A stretch of 64,000 nt of DNA from Siphonodentalium dalli (GCA_032622095.1 CP136066.1:51618911-51682910), one strand, 5' to 3'; positions 12,045 through 23,867 are shown, counted from the first letter of the stretch. Numbers and translations: made by a program. Notes: a model not told the origin generated them from the letters alone.

Positions 12045-12131
12045 ATTCAGAAGACGAACTTAATCGGATAGAGAAGCCTTATCTGTAGACAGCAGTAAAG
12101 GACAGACTGATCATTGATTGGCTTAAAACAG
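12045..12131 (+). pseudogene. Exon-like island with an in-frame stop
   Basis: An acceptor-like TTAATTTACAG is followed by 87 nt and a donor CAG|GTAAGA; both junctions would be phase 1. In that frame it reads SEDELNRIEKPYL, stop (TAG at 12086-12088), then TAVKDRLIIDWLKT. Good splice consensus on both sides, length divisible by three and charged composition suggest an exon relic. The in-frame stop argues against a functional coding exon unless the stop is the true end. Family not recognised. Confidence 0.2.
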
Positions 12132-12639
12132 GTAAGACATATTTTTATAGAAATGAGCCTTGTCTGTCCATCTGTCCATCCGTGTGTCTGTCTGGAACAT
12201 TGTCTGAGTCTGTATTCTGTCATTTTCTGGCCAATTTAAAAAAAAACTTTTTACAAACACCTGAGATTTTGGTCGGACTCATTTTGGCGGAGTTATTTCC
12301 TTTTTTCGACATAGAAACGTACATGCTGGTACGCATCTTTACCAGCCTGTATTCCGTCATTTTCCAGTCAATTTTCTTTTAAATTGGCACAGATGTCAAA
12401 CAGCATGGAACCTGCACACCTGCATTTGAGTTCAGTCGTAGTAATTTTGGCAGATTTATCAGGATTTATTGTAATATTTCAACATAGAAATGTTTTATTT
12501 ATTTTTTAGTTTATAAAAAACGAGGGACAGTTGGCGGGCGGGCGGACCTAAAAAATGCCTTATAACTTTGACATTTGTGAACGGATTTGGTATGTGAGTT
12601 GCTCCCAATGACTGTTTACTGCATGTAGAAAATGGGTCA

Positions 12640-13290
12640 TGTCCAAACTTTTTGACAAGAGTTATCCATCTTTGATAACTTTTTTGCATTTTTTCACTGT
12701 TAGCGCGATAACTCAATCAATTATTAACTGATTCGAACCATATTTGACATATGAGTCTCTTGCAACAATATCTCGAACGAGTTCGAAAACCAGGTTTGTC
12801 CGATTTTTTTCCCCGGAGTTATAGGCCTTAGTTTGTCTATTTTTAGCATTCTTTTCACCATAAGCGTGATAACTGAATAAAATATTAACTGATTCAAACC
12901 ATATTTGATATATGAGTCTCTTGCAACAATATCTCGGACAAGTTCGAAAACCAGGTTTGTCCGAATTTTTTCCCCGAGTTATGGGCCTTAGTTTGTCTAT
13001 TTTTAGAATTTTTTACACCGTTAGCCCGATAACTGAATAAAATATTAACTGATTCAAACCATATTTGATATATGAGTCTCTTGCAACAATATCTTGGACG
13101 AGTTTGAAAACCAGGTTTGTTCAAATTTTTCCCCCGGAGTTTGTCTATTTTTAGCATGTTTTTCACTGTTAGAGCGATAATACAATTAAATATTAACTGA
13201 TTCAAACCATATTTGAAATATGAGTCTCTTGCAACAATATTTCGGACGAGTTCGAAAACCAGGTTTGTCCGACATTTTGGGCCTTGTGTG
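12640..13290. repeat. Tandem array, about 160-bp unit, four copies
   Basis: ATGAGTCTCTTGCAACAATA recurs at 12751, 12912, 13072 and 13220 (periods 161, 160 and 148). Each unit carries CGATAACT, TTAACTGATTC, CCAGGTTTGTCC, GGAGTTAT and GTCTATTTTTAGCAT segments. The 144-residue minus-strand frame at 12894-13328 is an antisense reading of this array. Confidence 0.8.
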
Positions 13291-13367
13291 GGCCTTATCG
13301 TCAAGTTATTGGCAGAAGTTTTTTTCAACTGCCAATAAACTCGACATGTTATTTTTTTCTTGACACA

Positions 13368-14000
13368 TTAACCCTTTGAATCCGTAACACCGACAAATGA
13401 ACTACGACTACATCCAGTAACACCGACAGTTCAGTGCAGCGATGACATGAGTCGATAGCAAATTTAAATATAGTATAACCCGCATCAGACCCACTGATTT
13501 ATATTTAAATGGCACCCAGATATGTCGGCGTTGCCCAAGGTGTGTATGGACTGGTTGACTGCTAATATTGGGTAGAATATATGCGCATGCACATATCATA
13601 TAATCTACAAAGAACACACAATATTTTAAGCGAACTGTGATGCTAAATTTATGGCATATAGTATCATGTTCCACATGTTTGTAGAACAGATATAATTTAA
13701 ACAAATATTTTCAGATTAAAGTACTAGTACCCTCACAATTATTAATCAGTGTTATTCCACATATGGGGAAGGGTCTATCATATATCAATTTGATTTATTT
13801 GCACATACACACAATGAGAAATAAATGGTTTATAGCATACTGATGCACGACAAACCAACTAAAATATAATGTAATGGGCCCAAAAACAGGTCGGCGGCAG
13901 CCAGGCGTGTATATGGAATTACCCACTAGTATCAGGTACTAGTAGGGCTATATGTGCATGCTCGACCATAGGCTATTTTATACAGGGTTCAAAGGGTTAA
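13368..14000. mobile_element. TTAA-type element (piggyBac-like MITE), 633 bp
   Basis: Both ends are TTAACCCTTTGAAYCC (13368-13383 and the complement at 13985-14000), so the element is bounded by TTAA. Inside are two similar direct blocks around GTCGGCG and GTGTATATGGA and an inverted pair GTGCATGC / GCATGCAC. There is no transposase. The minus-strand frame 13408-13704 lies wholly within the element. Confidence 0.72.
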
Positions 14001-14009
14001 AGACAGTTT

Positions 14010-14879
14010 GTACTATAGTGATCTGGAACCCATAAATCCGTCAAACCGTTGGGGGACATTTTATTTTTAATTAGTTACACAGTTGGTTTTATCAATAAAA
14101 AGCTGATTTGACAAAAAATAGGTCAACATCTTTCATAACAAAACCATTGTCCCATAGAGGTTTACATGCATAAACGTAAATATACAGCAATTGGGGTAAG
14201 TGCTGGACCTGCTAACATGCCACAGCATTAAACATTTTTACTAATTTCGGGGTCTGAATCTGATAAATTAATAAGAGTACAGAGCGGAATAATAGTACCG
14301 GTACAGGGTGGCAACATGGAACTTGGAAGCAAGTCAGTCTGAAACTCTATACCATATATCGTTTATTTTTGCGAAATATTTGTTTATTTTTGTGAAATAC
14401 AGAAGATTTTAAAACCTTTAATAATCCAAATGACCTTTTTTTCTTTTGTGACCCATAATTATTTTTCTCGGTTGACAAAAAAATAAATAATGGAAAGCAC
14501 CGATATGCAATGCCCGCGGATCGTGTACTGTTAACACTGAGTATGTTTCTTGAAATAATGCTATGATGGGAGTGATTTTTTCTCTGACGAGTACTGCTTG
14601 CATACTTATTGTCCGAGTATGAATACAGCTGTGGATCCCCTGTGTGTCCACCCGACCATCCGCTATGCGCAGAGATTGGGGTAAAACTAAACATGACATG
14701 TCAAAATCTATTGAAATTCCATTCTATGGCACCAAACCCCATACATGATTATTGGGCTGTACGGCATTTTGATTAATCGTCAACACTGTCTTACACCGGC
14801 CAAATTATTTTCTTCTCTGTATATCGGCAGTTCAATTGCGACAGGTCATGTATTTTTGACCGATAACCAATCAAACATT
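14010..14879. other. Unannotated sequence
   Basis: Two overlapping minus-strand frames (14347-14699) have no recognisable domain or splice sites. The plus-strand frame 14745-15008 runs into the hAT-like element. Nothing supported. Confidence 0.35.
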
Positions 14880-14887
14880 CTCACACA

Positions 14888-15580
14888 CAGAGGTGGACTG
14901 GCCGATCGGGAGACCGGGAAAATTCCTGATTGGCCGGAGGCCGTGGGGGGAGGGGGGGGTGGTATATGTGGCCGCCACATGTGTTGTTTAACCAGCCAAA
15001 TTGGCTAATCGTAATTTTTGTCATTAAATGAACTTGTCAGCATCATATAACACCACGTAAAGACCCCGTTAATCTCGTGATTTTAACGGTAACTTGCAGC
15101 TGTAAATTCCAAAATATTTCTCACGCACCCGTCCCGGACCCTCCCCCAATTGAAATTTCCAACACAATAGGAACGCTTCAGTTGAGGCCAGTCTAGATGC
15201 TAGGATTAGCGATTTTCTTGTATAGTTTTCAAAATTTTCTCACCCCGGGCCGAACAACCATGGACAGCCCGGTGTGTCCTGGTCTCTTGTCCGTAGCCGT
15301 GTGCATTTGTCTGGAGTTGGACCGCTAGATGTTAGAATTTATGCAATTTTTCAGGTAAAAATATCTTAATGGTCTCATACCAGGAATATATAGAACCTTG
15401 GTATTTCCAAAGGTGGACACCCCCCCCGAACAGATTCTGATTTAGGGGGGGGGGGTGCAGTTGGAATTTCCCAAGGTGGACACCCCCTGAACAGATTCCG
15501 ATTTAAGGGGGGTACGGATGGGCCGGTATTATATTCATATCTCGGGCCAGTTTTTAGTTTTTAGGCCCAGTCCGCCTCTG
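14888..15580. mobile_element. hAT-like non-autonomous element with perfect 8-bp target duplication
   Basis: The ends are CAGAGGTGGACTGGCC (14888 on) and GGCCCAGTCCGCCTCTG (to 15580), inverted repeats of about 14-16 bp with one mismatch in the first 14. They are flanked by an exact 8-bp direct repeat CTCACACA at 14880-14887 and 15581-15588. An 8-bp duplication with CAGnGG-type termini fits the hAT superfamily. The interior is C/G-run rich (duplicated GGTGGACACCCCC segments at about 15410 and 15475) with no transposase ORF. Its middle part recurs at 52892-53250 without these ends. Confidence 0.82.
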
Positions 15581-15589
15581 CTCACACAA

Positions 15590-16125
15590 ATACTTTATCT
15601 ATGTTTGAACACAATGGATATGTTGTGAACTTGTGATATTGTGCCAATCGTATCATATCTACCAAATATTGCACTGGACATTTAGTCCTAACATTGGGCT
15701 GGATTAATGATGTGATGTGCTCACTGAGATCTTTATTTATCCTGGCACTCCATGTTTACTTTTATAGCATGGTCCATACATGTGGGTGGCAGGATGATTC
15801 AAATTTTACTTCATGTAGGCTATGGTATTTACAATTAGGTGCTGTGCATATATTATCCTGCGTCTAGCGCATGTGTGGGGCATTCTACCGTTAGTACCTG
15901 GTGTGGGAGGGGTCTTTTATGGGATTAGCAGCTGTTGTTTATAAATTATGTATATAAATGCATGAGTCTGAGTCTTACTTTTAAATTGAACATGACTTTA
16001 AAATTTCATATATATCATTGAACTGTCGTCCAACATACAGGTAACTTTATATGACAAACAGACCAAGACTGCCCAGTCTTTTTCAATTTAAATTCAATCG
16101 AATCGAGAGTAATTGTAATTATTTA
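15590..16125. other. Unannotated sequence
   Basis: Nothing beyond short ORFs; the frame 16051-16266 overlaps the inverted repeat that follows. Confidence 0.35.
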
Positions 16126-16128
16126 AGA

Positions 16129-16259
16129 AATGACTTGAATGTCGATTGGGTCATTGGGTTTTTGATCGCTAGAGTAATTAAACAAAGAGATTCACACAAA
16201 CTTTGTTTAATTAGTCTGCCAGTCAAAACAAATGAGCCCAATCGATATTCAAGTCATTC
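16129..16259. repeat. Nested foldback, 131 bp
   Basis: AATGACTTGAATGTCGATTGGG at the left is complementary to CCCAATCGATATTCAAGTCATT at the right. Within it AGTAATTAAACAAAGAG (from 16171) pairs with CTTTGTTTAATTAGT (to 16216), forming an inner hairpin. Probably a very short MITE. Confidence 0.6.
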
Positions 16260-16586
16260 CTTATAATCATATACCATTTCATTGTAATAAAACATTATAT
16301 AACAGACATCTTTTCAAAACTACCAAACCAATTGTAAGTAACATATTGTTCAAATTCCAATTGTCTCCCAATGACAAAAAGCAGCGAGCAAGGGCAAATG
16401 ATTGACTGGAAATGATGTAGGTGGTTCATAGCTTTTTATGAAGTATCAACTTCAGTTATTAGTTTATGAACCTTGGAAACGTTCGTGTAAACGGTATGAC
16501 AAAATGATTCAGACATGCAGGTTCACATTGTGTGAAAATAAAGGGTGTGTGATTTTATAAACATACATAATCATTGATATTTTATA

Positions 16587-16667
16587 CAGCCCTATAATTG
16601 GCTAAATCATTCAGCAAACTTGACCATGGCAAAGGGTTGCCGAAGCCAAAAATCTGAATTAAGCTCT
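16587..16667. mobile_element. Small MITE (family B), copy 2
   Basis: CAGCCCTATAATTGGCTA at the left, GGCAAAGGGTTGCCGAAGCC inside and TCTGAATTAAGCTCTTT at the right, the same order as in 11712-11821, with a shortened interior. Confidence 0.55.
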
Positions 16668-16669
16668 TT

Positions 16670-17600
16670 TCACATTGCGAAATCAAATGGCCTAATCTGC
16701 ACCTAAAAAAATTGCGTGCCGGAACTGCTACTCTGCGTGCTAAATATATAATTTTGTTGTTGACGACATCATTTTTCAAGTACCAATGATTTTAAATGTT
16801 CAGGCTTATAAACTGTGTCAATATATTATAAGCATTAATCAAGAGTAGGGGGTTCCCAATTTCAATATGTATCCAATAATTGTTTTGTATAACACAATAT
16901 ATATCTTGGGGTGGGTCCTGCTTCTTGCTAGGAAAAAAATTAACTGAAATAGATAAAAGATTTTCCACCAGTGTGTATATTGAAAGATAAACATATTTCC
17001 TGTATTATTGTAAATATGATGTTCATCATTGTATCGTTGGGACCTTGAATTACATAACGATATAACGTAAAACTAAGTAATTGAACATAACATGCTAATT
17101 ATTACAAAATAAGCATTCATCTTTGATGTGATACCATTTTATTTCGGGATTACTGTTTCTGCCACATGGGCTTGTATTGTGCTCCACTGCCCACCCCCTC
17201 TAGTGCATCGCTGCTTTTATAGACCATCCCTAGAATTTAGGATGACAACATTACAGAACTTTATGACTGATTTTATTCATGACTGCATGAATTGTATGGA
17301 TAGATTTGGCATCGTCCATATGAAAATATAATTTATATTACTTTGGCCATTTCTCAGCAAATTTATATTCGTTTTGACTTGTAGGTATAGTTTATATCTC
17401 ATATTGCATGGTCAAGTGTAGTCCAAGTTTCCTTTGACGTATGCAAGCAAGGGAAATTGTTTTGGATAATGCTGGTTTATGTTAAAGTCCTGTGTATATG
17501 TCATTCTATATCAGGGTTTATCCCTAAGCCTACGCTGCAATCGATACAATCTGGTTCCACTTTCAATGTCCGGTTCAATGTTTTGTAACCAAAAAAAATT
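16670..17600. other. Unannotated sequence
   Basis: AT-rich; the short frames at 17128-17331 and 17479-17679 carry no recognisable domain. Confidence 0.35.
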
Positions 17601-17604
17601 TAAA

Positions 17605-17932
17605 GACGTATTATGGACTTGTTTGGTGTGTGAAATTGATAAGCTAGTACTCAAGCGCTATCCAAACCTGGGAATGTAGCATTCTTGCTGAACATTTCAT
17701 AGAAATTGAATGTACCACTCCATAGCAAACATTGTCTGAACTACGCTCATTTGTTAATATTTACATCTCAATCTGGATTTCGCCATCGAGAGTCATTGCA
17801 TTTAATTAATATATAAGAATGACTGTTTGTGTTGTCAATTTGGATTTATATTCATAAAAAATAACTACTTTGAGCAAGATTATTCTCAATTTCTTTTGAT
17901 CACCCAACCGGAGTGTTTCACATCACTTTAAG
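17605..17932 (+). repeat. Dispersed repeat family D, copy 2
   Basis: Same landmark order as copy 1 at 4733-5123, with a roughly 40-bp deletion in the middle. The open frame 17479-17679 runs into it and is not considered genic. Confidence 0.6.
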
Positions 17933-18259
17933 TGATAAATGAGTTGGTGTTCTATTGATTACTAGTTATAAGAGTGTTGGTATCAATACATGTATCATAG
18001 TTATATATTTGTTGAGTTACGTGCACGCTATCAAAAATGCCCTGCATACGGTACACAATCAGCACACACTTACCGAGTTATTTATTGTGAATCCTGCATG
18101 TTAATTAATGGGATAATCAGAGTTCATATTTAGATTTAAATGATATTTCTATGAATTAAACACATGACATGAGCTATTAAATCATATATCATTGAATGCG
18201 AGACAATAATTTTTCACCGTATCATGAATTTCTGATGCACCCAGTAAAACTGCAAAAGC

Positions 18260-18868
18260 TTAATTATACCCCCACTTTCGAAGAAAATGGGGGTATACTG
18301 GATTGACTGCGTCTGTCCGTCCGTCACGCTTTCTCCGTTCGTCTGTCCGTCCGTCCATCCGACCTCATAACTCGAACAACTATGAACCGATTTCAATATG
18401 TTTTTGTATGCAATCTCCTTAGGACAGTCTTTCCGCATGATGCTAATTGCGGTTCGGTCCGCTTTTCTTTTTCAAGTTACACATCTTTTTTGACTTATAA
18501 AATTCTGTCCGACTTAATAACTTTAACAAATATGAACCGATTTCAATAATTTTTGGTATACATGCTTCTCACAATATCCTCTCTACATGATGCGGCTAGG
18601 GATTGGCTCAGACTGTTTTTCGTAATATTACACCTCATTTTCGACTTATTTTGACTTAGAAAATTCTGTCTGACTTAATAACTTTAACAAATATGAACCG
18701 ATTTGAATAATTTTTTCTGTACAAGCTTCTTGTGACACCATATCGATATTATTAGTCCGAATTTTTCTTCAAAGTTAAAAATCTTTTTTGTTGAGTTTAC
18801 GGATAATGCGGGTTGAATTTGCCACGGTGGGGGTATGCTAGCACTCGAGTGTATACCTCTTGTTAATT
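18260..18868. mobile_element. Mollusc-type interspersed repeat with TGTCCGTCCG runs
   Basis: The left end has TAATTATACCCCCACTTTCG and an adjacent hairpin with ATGGGGGTATACTGGATTG; the right end has GTGGGGGTATGCTAGCACTC. The outer parts are complementary. Inside are CTGTCCGTCCGTC runs and a roughly 160-bp direct duplication (AAATTCTGTCCGACTTAATA at about 18500, AAATTCTGTCTGACTTAATA at 18660). Repeats of this build are, to my knowledge, common in bivalve and gastropod genomes. The minus-strand frames at 18214-18438 and 18684-18932 are repeat-derived. Confidence 0.65.
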
Positions 18869-18989
18869 CTACATCTATTGCCAAATTGTTTTGTATTCCG
18901 ATCAATGTTGTGCTCATGTCTTGAAAAAACATTCTAACCGAATAAAAAAAAATCGAATTTAGTAACTTATTTTATCATCTTTATGCTTA

Positions 18990-19082
18990 AAGTGATGTGA
19001 AACACTCCGGTAGGGTGATCAAATACTAGTAAATGGAGAATAATCTCGTTCAAAGTAGTAATTATCCCATGCCAAATTGAAC
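18990..19082 (-). repeat. Dispersed repeat family D, 3-prime fragment
   Basis: The inverted AAAGTGATGTGAAACACTCC through AAAGTAGTAATT segment corresponds to the right-hand end of copies 1 and 2. Confidence 0.55.
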
Positions 19083-19084
19083 AT

Positions 19085-19600
19085 TTGCGGGGATATAGGA
19101 ATGGGTTCCATCCGTCGGAATTTTGGTATATGAGTTCACCTGACCATTACCTAGAATGCGTTTGCAAGCCAGGTCCAGCCAGATATTTTTACCAGAGTTA
19201 TTGGACTTTGTTTATTATTTTGTCGAATTTACCAAATAGACGACGTCACAGGGCTCATTTCCACAAATCTCAACGGATTTTAAAGATCTTTGGTATTTGA
19301 GTTCACCTGACCATTACCTAGAATGAGTTCGCAAGCCAGGTCCAGTCGGACATTTTCAGCAGAGTTATTGTGTGTGCAAATGGACGACGTCACAGGACTC
19401 ATTTCCACAAATGCCAACGGATTTCAAAGATTTTTGGTATATGATTTCACATGACCAGTATCTAGTCCGGCCGGATATTTTCAGCAGAGTTATTGGACTT
19501 TATTATTTTTAGTGCAAATGGATGTCACATGGCTAATTTCCACAAATGTCAGTCCTAAAATGAGTTCGCAAGGCAGGCTTTTTGACAAAATTCCACCTCT
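19085..19600. repeat. Tandem array, about 145-167-bp unit, three copies
   Basis: Anchored by TGAGTTCACCTGACC-like segments at 19131, 19298 and 19442 (periods 167 and 144), each followed by GCAAGCCAGGTCCAG, CAGAGTTATTG, GACGTCACAGG and CATTTCCACAAAT. The unit resembles the array at 12.64-13.29 kb in general build but not closely in sequence. Confidence 0.75.
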
Positions 19601-19604
19601 TGTT

Positions 19605-20083
19605 GAGAATGCACTTCCTCCAACTATTTCAAACTAAATCAAAGTTTTGCCAATTTACTATTTTTGGTGAGATTTAAAAGTGAGTAATATAAAACCATAA
19701 AAATTATTAATTGCCCTCTGAAAATGTTTGGTCAACCTATTGTTCATCAAAAATTATCTTAGGCAGATGCATGTTGATAATTTTTGGCAGTTATTAATAA
19801 TAAAGTTCCAAAAGTGGCAAAAACAAAGTGGGTTTGCTGTATTTGATTAAAATTTAGAGGTGAAATCTCTAAAAACTTTAAAGCTATTATAAAAGGTGGT
19901 ATAAAAGGAGTGTTCAGATGTGTCCGTTGCCTCAGTCTGTAATCTGTACATGTATGTTGCTTTGACCCGATCCTTTGTCTGCATTAAGCCGTTCACACAA
20001 GCGCTTACTTTGCATTATAACTCAGAGCTTCTGATTAAAGGCATGCATGGCCTTCATGGTGGGTATTGTTGTTAAAATAGTCA
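19605..20083. other. Unannotated sequence
   Basis: No gene or repeat boundary recognised. Confidence 0.35.
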
Positions 20084-20280
20084 CATCCGCTAAAACCACC
20101 ATAAACAGAAAGAATATTAAAATATTGACATATTTTGTTCTTATACCAATCATAAATATCACGTAAATAGAATGTTATCGTCAAGTTCATACATTTTTTT
20201 TTGTAAACAAAAGCCAAAAATGTTACCGAACCTAGTTTTTGTTTACATAACACAGCTTACAAACTTGACAGTACATGTAA
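20084..20280. repeat. Segmental duplication, left copy
   Basis: Similar to 21436-21582; both include AAACAAAAGCCAAAAATGTTA, GTTTACATAACACAGC and ACAAACTTGACA in the same order. Each copy lies upstream of a copy of the small MITE of family C, so a larger unit was duplicated. Confidence 0.6.
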
Positions 20281-20683
20281 CATACTATTTATGTCAGTTC
20301 TAACAGATGTGACTACCCTCCGCAAAGGACATCCATGCCGTAATAATATTATTGCAGCTAATAAGTTTGATAGTCACTTTTGGAAAAATTCCATATCAAT
20401 ATATCTGTAATAAATTAATTGTAAGATAATGTCAAATCCAAACATCTGACACTTTATTGACATAAATAGAAGTTGATTTCCCTTCGCTTCGAATACAGGC
20501 GCCATGTTTATCGATTGAAAACAAGAAACGTCGTGACTCGTGCCATATATGTATGCGTTATGGTTTGTTGCATTGAAAATAGAATATGTTGTGTGTGTTA
20601 ACAGAGGCATTACATCTGTCTGAACACCTTGGTATTATTGTCTATTTATCCAATTTCAACACAACGTTCTCTTCTGAATGCTA
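20281..20683. other. Unannotated sequence
   Basis: A 78-residue minus-strand frame (20374-20610) has no recognised domain and lies in a stretch absent from the second copy of the duplication. Not called. Confidence 0.3.
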
Positions 20684-20788
20684 CTTTAGAGTTTCTTCAT
20701 TCAGTAGTTAATTTATTCAAATCCTGTTGCGTATCAAACAACATATTAAATCAGGAAGAACAAAACACGGAATGAAGAAACTCTAAAG
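20684..20788. mobile_element. Small MITE (family C), copy 1
   Basis: This 105-bp element has perfect 19-bp terminal inverted repeats CTTTAGAGTTTCTTCATTC. A diverged copy lies at 21586-21686. Confidence 0.7.
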
Positions 20789-21435
20789 ATGCATTTTCTG
20801 TGAAGCGATATACAATCAGAGTCTAAAACAGAACTAGACCGAAAATTGCTTTGCTTGCTTCCAGCATCTTCATTCTATACCATTGTAACAAGAGTTTATC
20901 TCTCCCGAAGATAACCTAGGTTACCCCCCCCCACCTGTCTGAATTTTTCTTACTTTAAATGCTGTGGCCAGTTTGTTTCATTTTATCATTCAATATGACT
21001 ATATGACTTAGTTCTATCATTGCTGGCAAGGAAGCATGTTTTTTCTTTGGCAGGGGCATTACAGTTCAGAATTAGGAATAGGCAATAATTGAAGTTCAGA
21101 GAATTTTCATAGAAAATTACCTAGCTTATCTCTTGCCATTAGATGTTGATATAAATCAAAATTGAGACCGGGGAGGGGGGGGGGGGGTTTCAGGCTAGAT
21201 AAACTAAGCAATTTTCCGCTCACAAAATTCTGAACTGTAATGTCTCTGCCGAAGAAAACACATGTTTCCTTCTCACCAATGATATTTTTAAGTCTTATTG
21301 AATAATAACTGCCACGCCTACATGTCAACGTAAGAAATATTCATGAGGGGGTGGGGAGGGGGGGGGGGGTATAACAAACTTGGTAATTTTGGTAATTTTC
21401 AATCAAAATTCTCGGCCCTTCAATTATTGCCTTTT

Positions 21436-21582
21436 ACAGCCGCTAAAACAAAAAGAATATTATTTATATATTTAGTATGTTATGGTCAAGTGCATATACT
21501 TTGTTATGTAAACAAAAGCCAAAAATGTTACAGAACCTGGATTTTGTTTACATAACACAGCGTACAAACTTGACAATAACAT
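21436..21582. repeat. Segmental duplication, right copy
   Basis: Partner of 20084-20280; it lies immediately upstream of the MITE copy at 21586. Confidence 0.6.
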
Positions 21583-21585
21583 AGA

Positions 21586-21686
21586 GTTTAGAGTTTCTTC
21601 ATTCAGTGTTTATTTATTCAAAAGGCTCTTGCATATCAAACAACATAATCAGGAAAAAATAAACAATGAATGAAGAAATTATAAAG
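21586..21686. mobile_element. Small MITE (family C), copy 2
   Basis: Left TTTAGAGTTTCTTCATTC is intact; right GAATGAAGAAATTATAAAG is mutated. It was copied as part of the surrounding segmental duplication: the flank with GACCGAAAATTGCTTTGCTT follows both copies. Confidence 0.62.
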
Positions 21687-22409
21687 CTGAATTTTCTGTG
21701 GTTACTCATAGGCATCTGTTGAATTCAGGGTTTTTTATTATTCATGTATTTTTATTGAAAATGACTGCATGGTGAAGCGATACACAATCACCGTCTAAAA
21801 CAGATCTAGAGTTCTAGACCGAAAATTGCTTTGCTTCCAGTGTTTTCGTTCTATACTGTTGTAAAAGTTTATCTCCCGCCTACGCATCCCCCCCATAACC
21901 CCCGTCTGAATTTGTTCTTTAATACCTCAACAACTAATGTGCAGATAGACTAATTTTATCATTCAATATGACTATATGACTAAGAAAAACCTATCATTGG
22001 TGACAAGAAAGCTAAGTATTCTTTGTCAAGGAGGCAAATTTTCATTGAAAATTACTTAGTTTATCACCCCCCCCCCCACCTGAATTTGTTTTTGCCTCAA
22101 CATCCAACAGCCAGTTAGTCTCATTTTATCATTCAATATGACTTTGCGACTAAGAAAAAAGTATCATTGGCAACAAGGAAGCATGTGAAATAGGCAATGT
22201 ATTTTCAGTGAAAGAGGCAATAATTATAGTTTGGAGAATTTTCATTGAAAATTTCCTAGTTTATCCCCTATCCCCCCTCATTGGCAACAAGGAACATGTA
22301 TTTTCTGTGAAAAGGCCAATAATTGAAGTCTTGCCAACCCCAACCCCCTGAATTTTGTTTACTACAATATCTTATTTTCATTAAAAATTACCTACATGTA
22401 GCTTCTGCC

Positions 22410-22935
22410 GTAGATCATGCCATGAATCTCTACTCTGGCTAACGCACGTAGAGATCATATTCCACCAGTCCGAAACCTTGGAACTTTTTGAAGTAGTTTT
22501 GACATGGAACCTTATAAAGTCGAAAAAATAACACAGGGAATATATTTCTTAGTTATTATCTGTTCCTTACTAATGCACTTTACTGTAGGTGAAGGTCCCA
22601 ACTCGAAATTTCATGTTGAAAGCGGATTTTTGAGAGATTTTGCTTTGCTTTGCTGACAATTATAGCATTTCTACTGGGTAAATAATTCAATGTTTATTGT
22701 GATATCTGGTCACAAAGGTCGTAGAAAAACATGCAATTTTGAGTTGGGACATTCACCCATTGTGAAACTTGTACATTATTAAGGAACAGATAATAGCTGA
22801 GAAATATATTCCCCGCGTTATTGTTAGACTTTATAATATCCCCTGTCAAAACTTCAAAAAGTTCAAAGGTTTCGTATTAGTGAAATATGATCTCTATGGG
22901 CATTAGACAGAGTAGAGAGTCATGGAATGATCTAC
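22410..22935. mobile_element. Long-TIR foldback element (family E), copy 1
   Basis: Arms of about 200 bp: GTAGATCATGCCATGAATCT at 22410 pairs with AGAGTCATGGAATGATCTAC ending 22935. Further in, TATATTTCTTAGTTATTATC pairs with GATAATAGCTGAGAAATATA, and AAGGTCCCAACTCGAAATTT with the complementary GAGTTGGGACATTC region. The central spacer is about 110 bp. A diverged relative is at 57262-57685. Confidence 0.68.
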
Positions 22936-23817
22936 CTCTTCCGAAGAAAAACATGGGTTTTTCCGAAGAAAACCCTGCCACTACATGTTAAGGTAAGAAA
23001 AATTCATGTGGGTGGAGGGGGAGATCAACTATGTATTTTTCAATAAAACTTCTCCGCACCTCTTTAATAGAATATACATGCTTTCTTGTCCCCAACAATA
23101 GTTTTTTTAGTCGCATAGTCATATGAATGATAAAATTAGAATAACTGTTGAGGTAAAATTCAGGGGGGAGGGGAAGATAAATAAGGTAATTTTCATTGAC
23201 AATTCTCCAAACTTTAAATATTGACTCTTTCACAGAAAAAAACATGCTTCCTTGATGCCATTGATAGATTTACTTAGTCGCATATTCATATTGAAAGATA
23301 AAATGAGACTGACTTAACTGGCCATGAGATGCTGTGGTAGAAATTCTCTGGAATTATTGCCTATTTCACAAAAAATACATGCCAATATTAGTTTTCTTAG
23401 TTGCACAGTCATAGTGAATCATAAAATGAGACTAATTGGATTAGTTGTTGAGGTAAATAAAAATTCTGCCCGGGGGGGGGGGTGTTGGATAGACTAAGCA
23501 ATTTTCCACACACAAAAAAATTCTGAACTGTAATGCCTCTGCCGAAGAAAAAACATGCTTCCTTGTCACCAATGATAGTTTTTCACATAGTCACATAGCC
23601 ATATTGAATGATAAAATGACACTAAATGGCCACTACATGTGAAAGTAAGAAACATTCAGACAGGGGAGATGATCAGTCCTTCCCAGGAGACGGGAGTGAT
23701 TGCTCTCGCACCCGTAGCAATTGTACTTTTCAATTCACAGGTGCTAAAATTCGCACCCATCCCTCTTCACAAAATTATAATGGCGACTGTAATAATGTAA
23801 TTGTTGGTTCAATATTG

Positions 23818-23867
23818 AACTATTTTATTTAACTATTTTAACTATTTTAACTATTTTAACTATTTTA
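23818..23867. repeat. (TAACTATTTT)n microsatellite
   Basis: About five copies of a 10-bp unit, nearly perfect. Confidence 0.85.

Larger units (their letters stand above)
20926..23640. repeat. Complex repeat array in both orientations around a C/G-run unit
   Basis: A unit of about 180-210 bp (C-run, CTGAATTT, CATTTTATCATTCAATATGAC, TATCATTGGYRACAAGGAAGCATG, GAATTTTCATTGAAAATTACCTAGTTTATC) recurs in plus orientation at about 20926-21130, 21890-22050, 22065-22275 and 22275-22400. It recurs in minus orientation at about 21107-21345, 22935-23060, 23100-23290 and 23460-23640. The inverted-repeat element at 22410-22935 sits between the two halves. The short frames here (21107-21328, 22988-23245 and others) are repeat readings. 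Confidence 0.65.

Noticed and set aside
12894-13328. 144-residue minus-strand ORF
   Set aside because: It covers three units of the 160-bp tandem array, and its internal repeats are just the array units.
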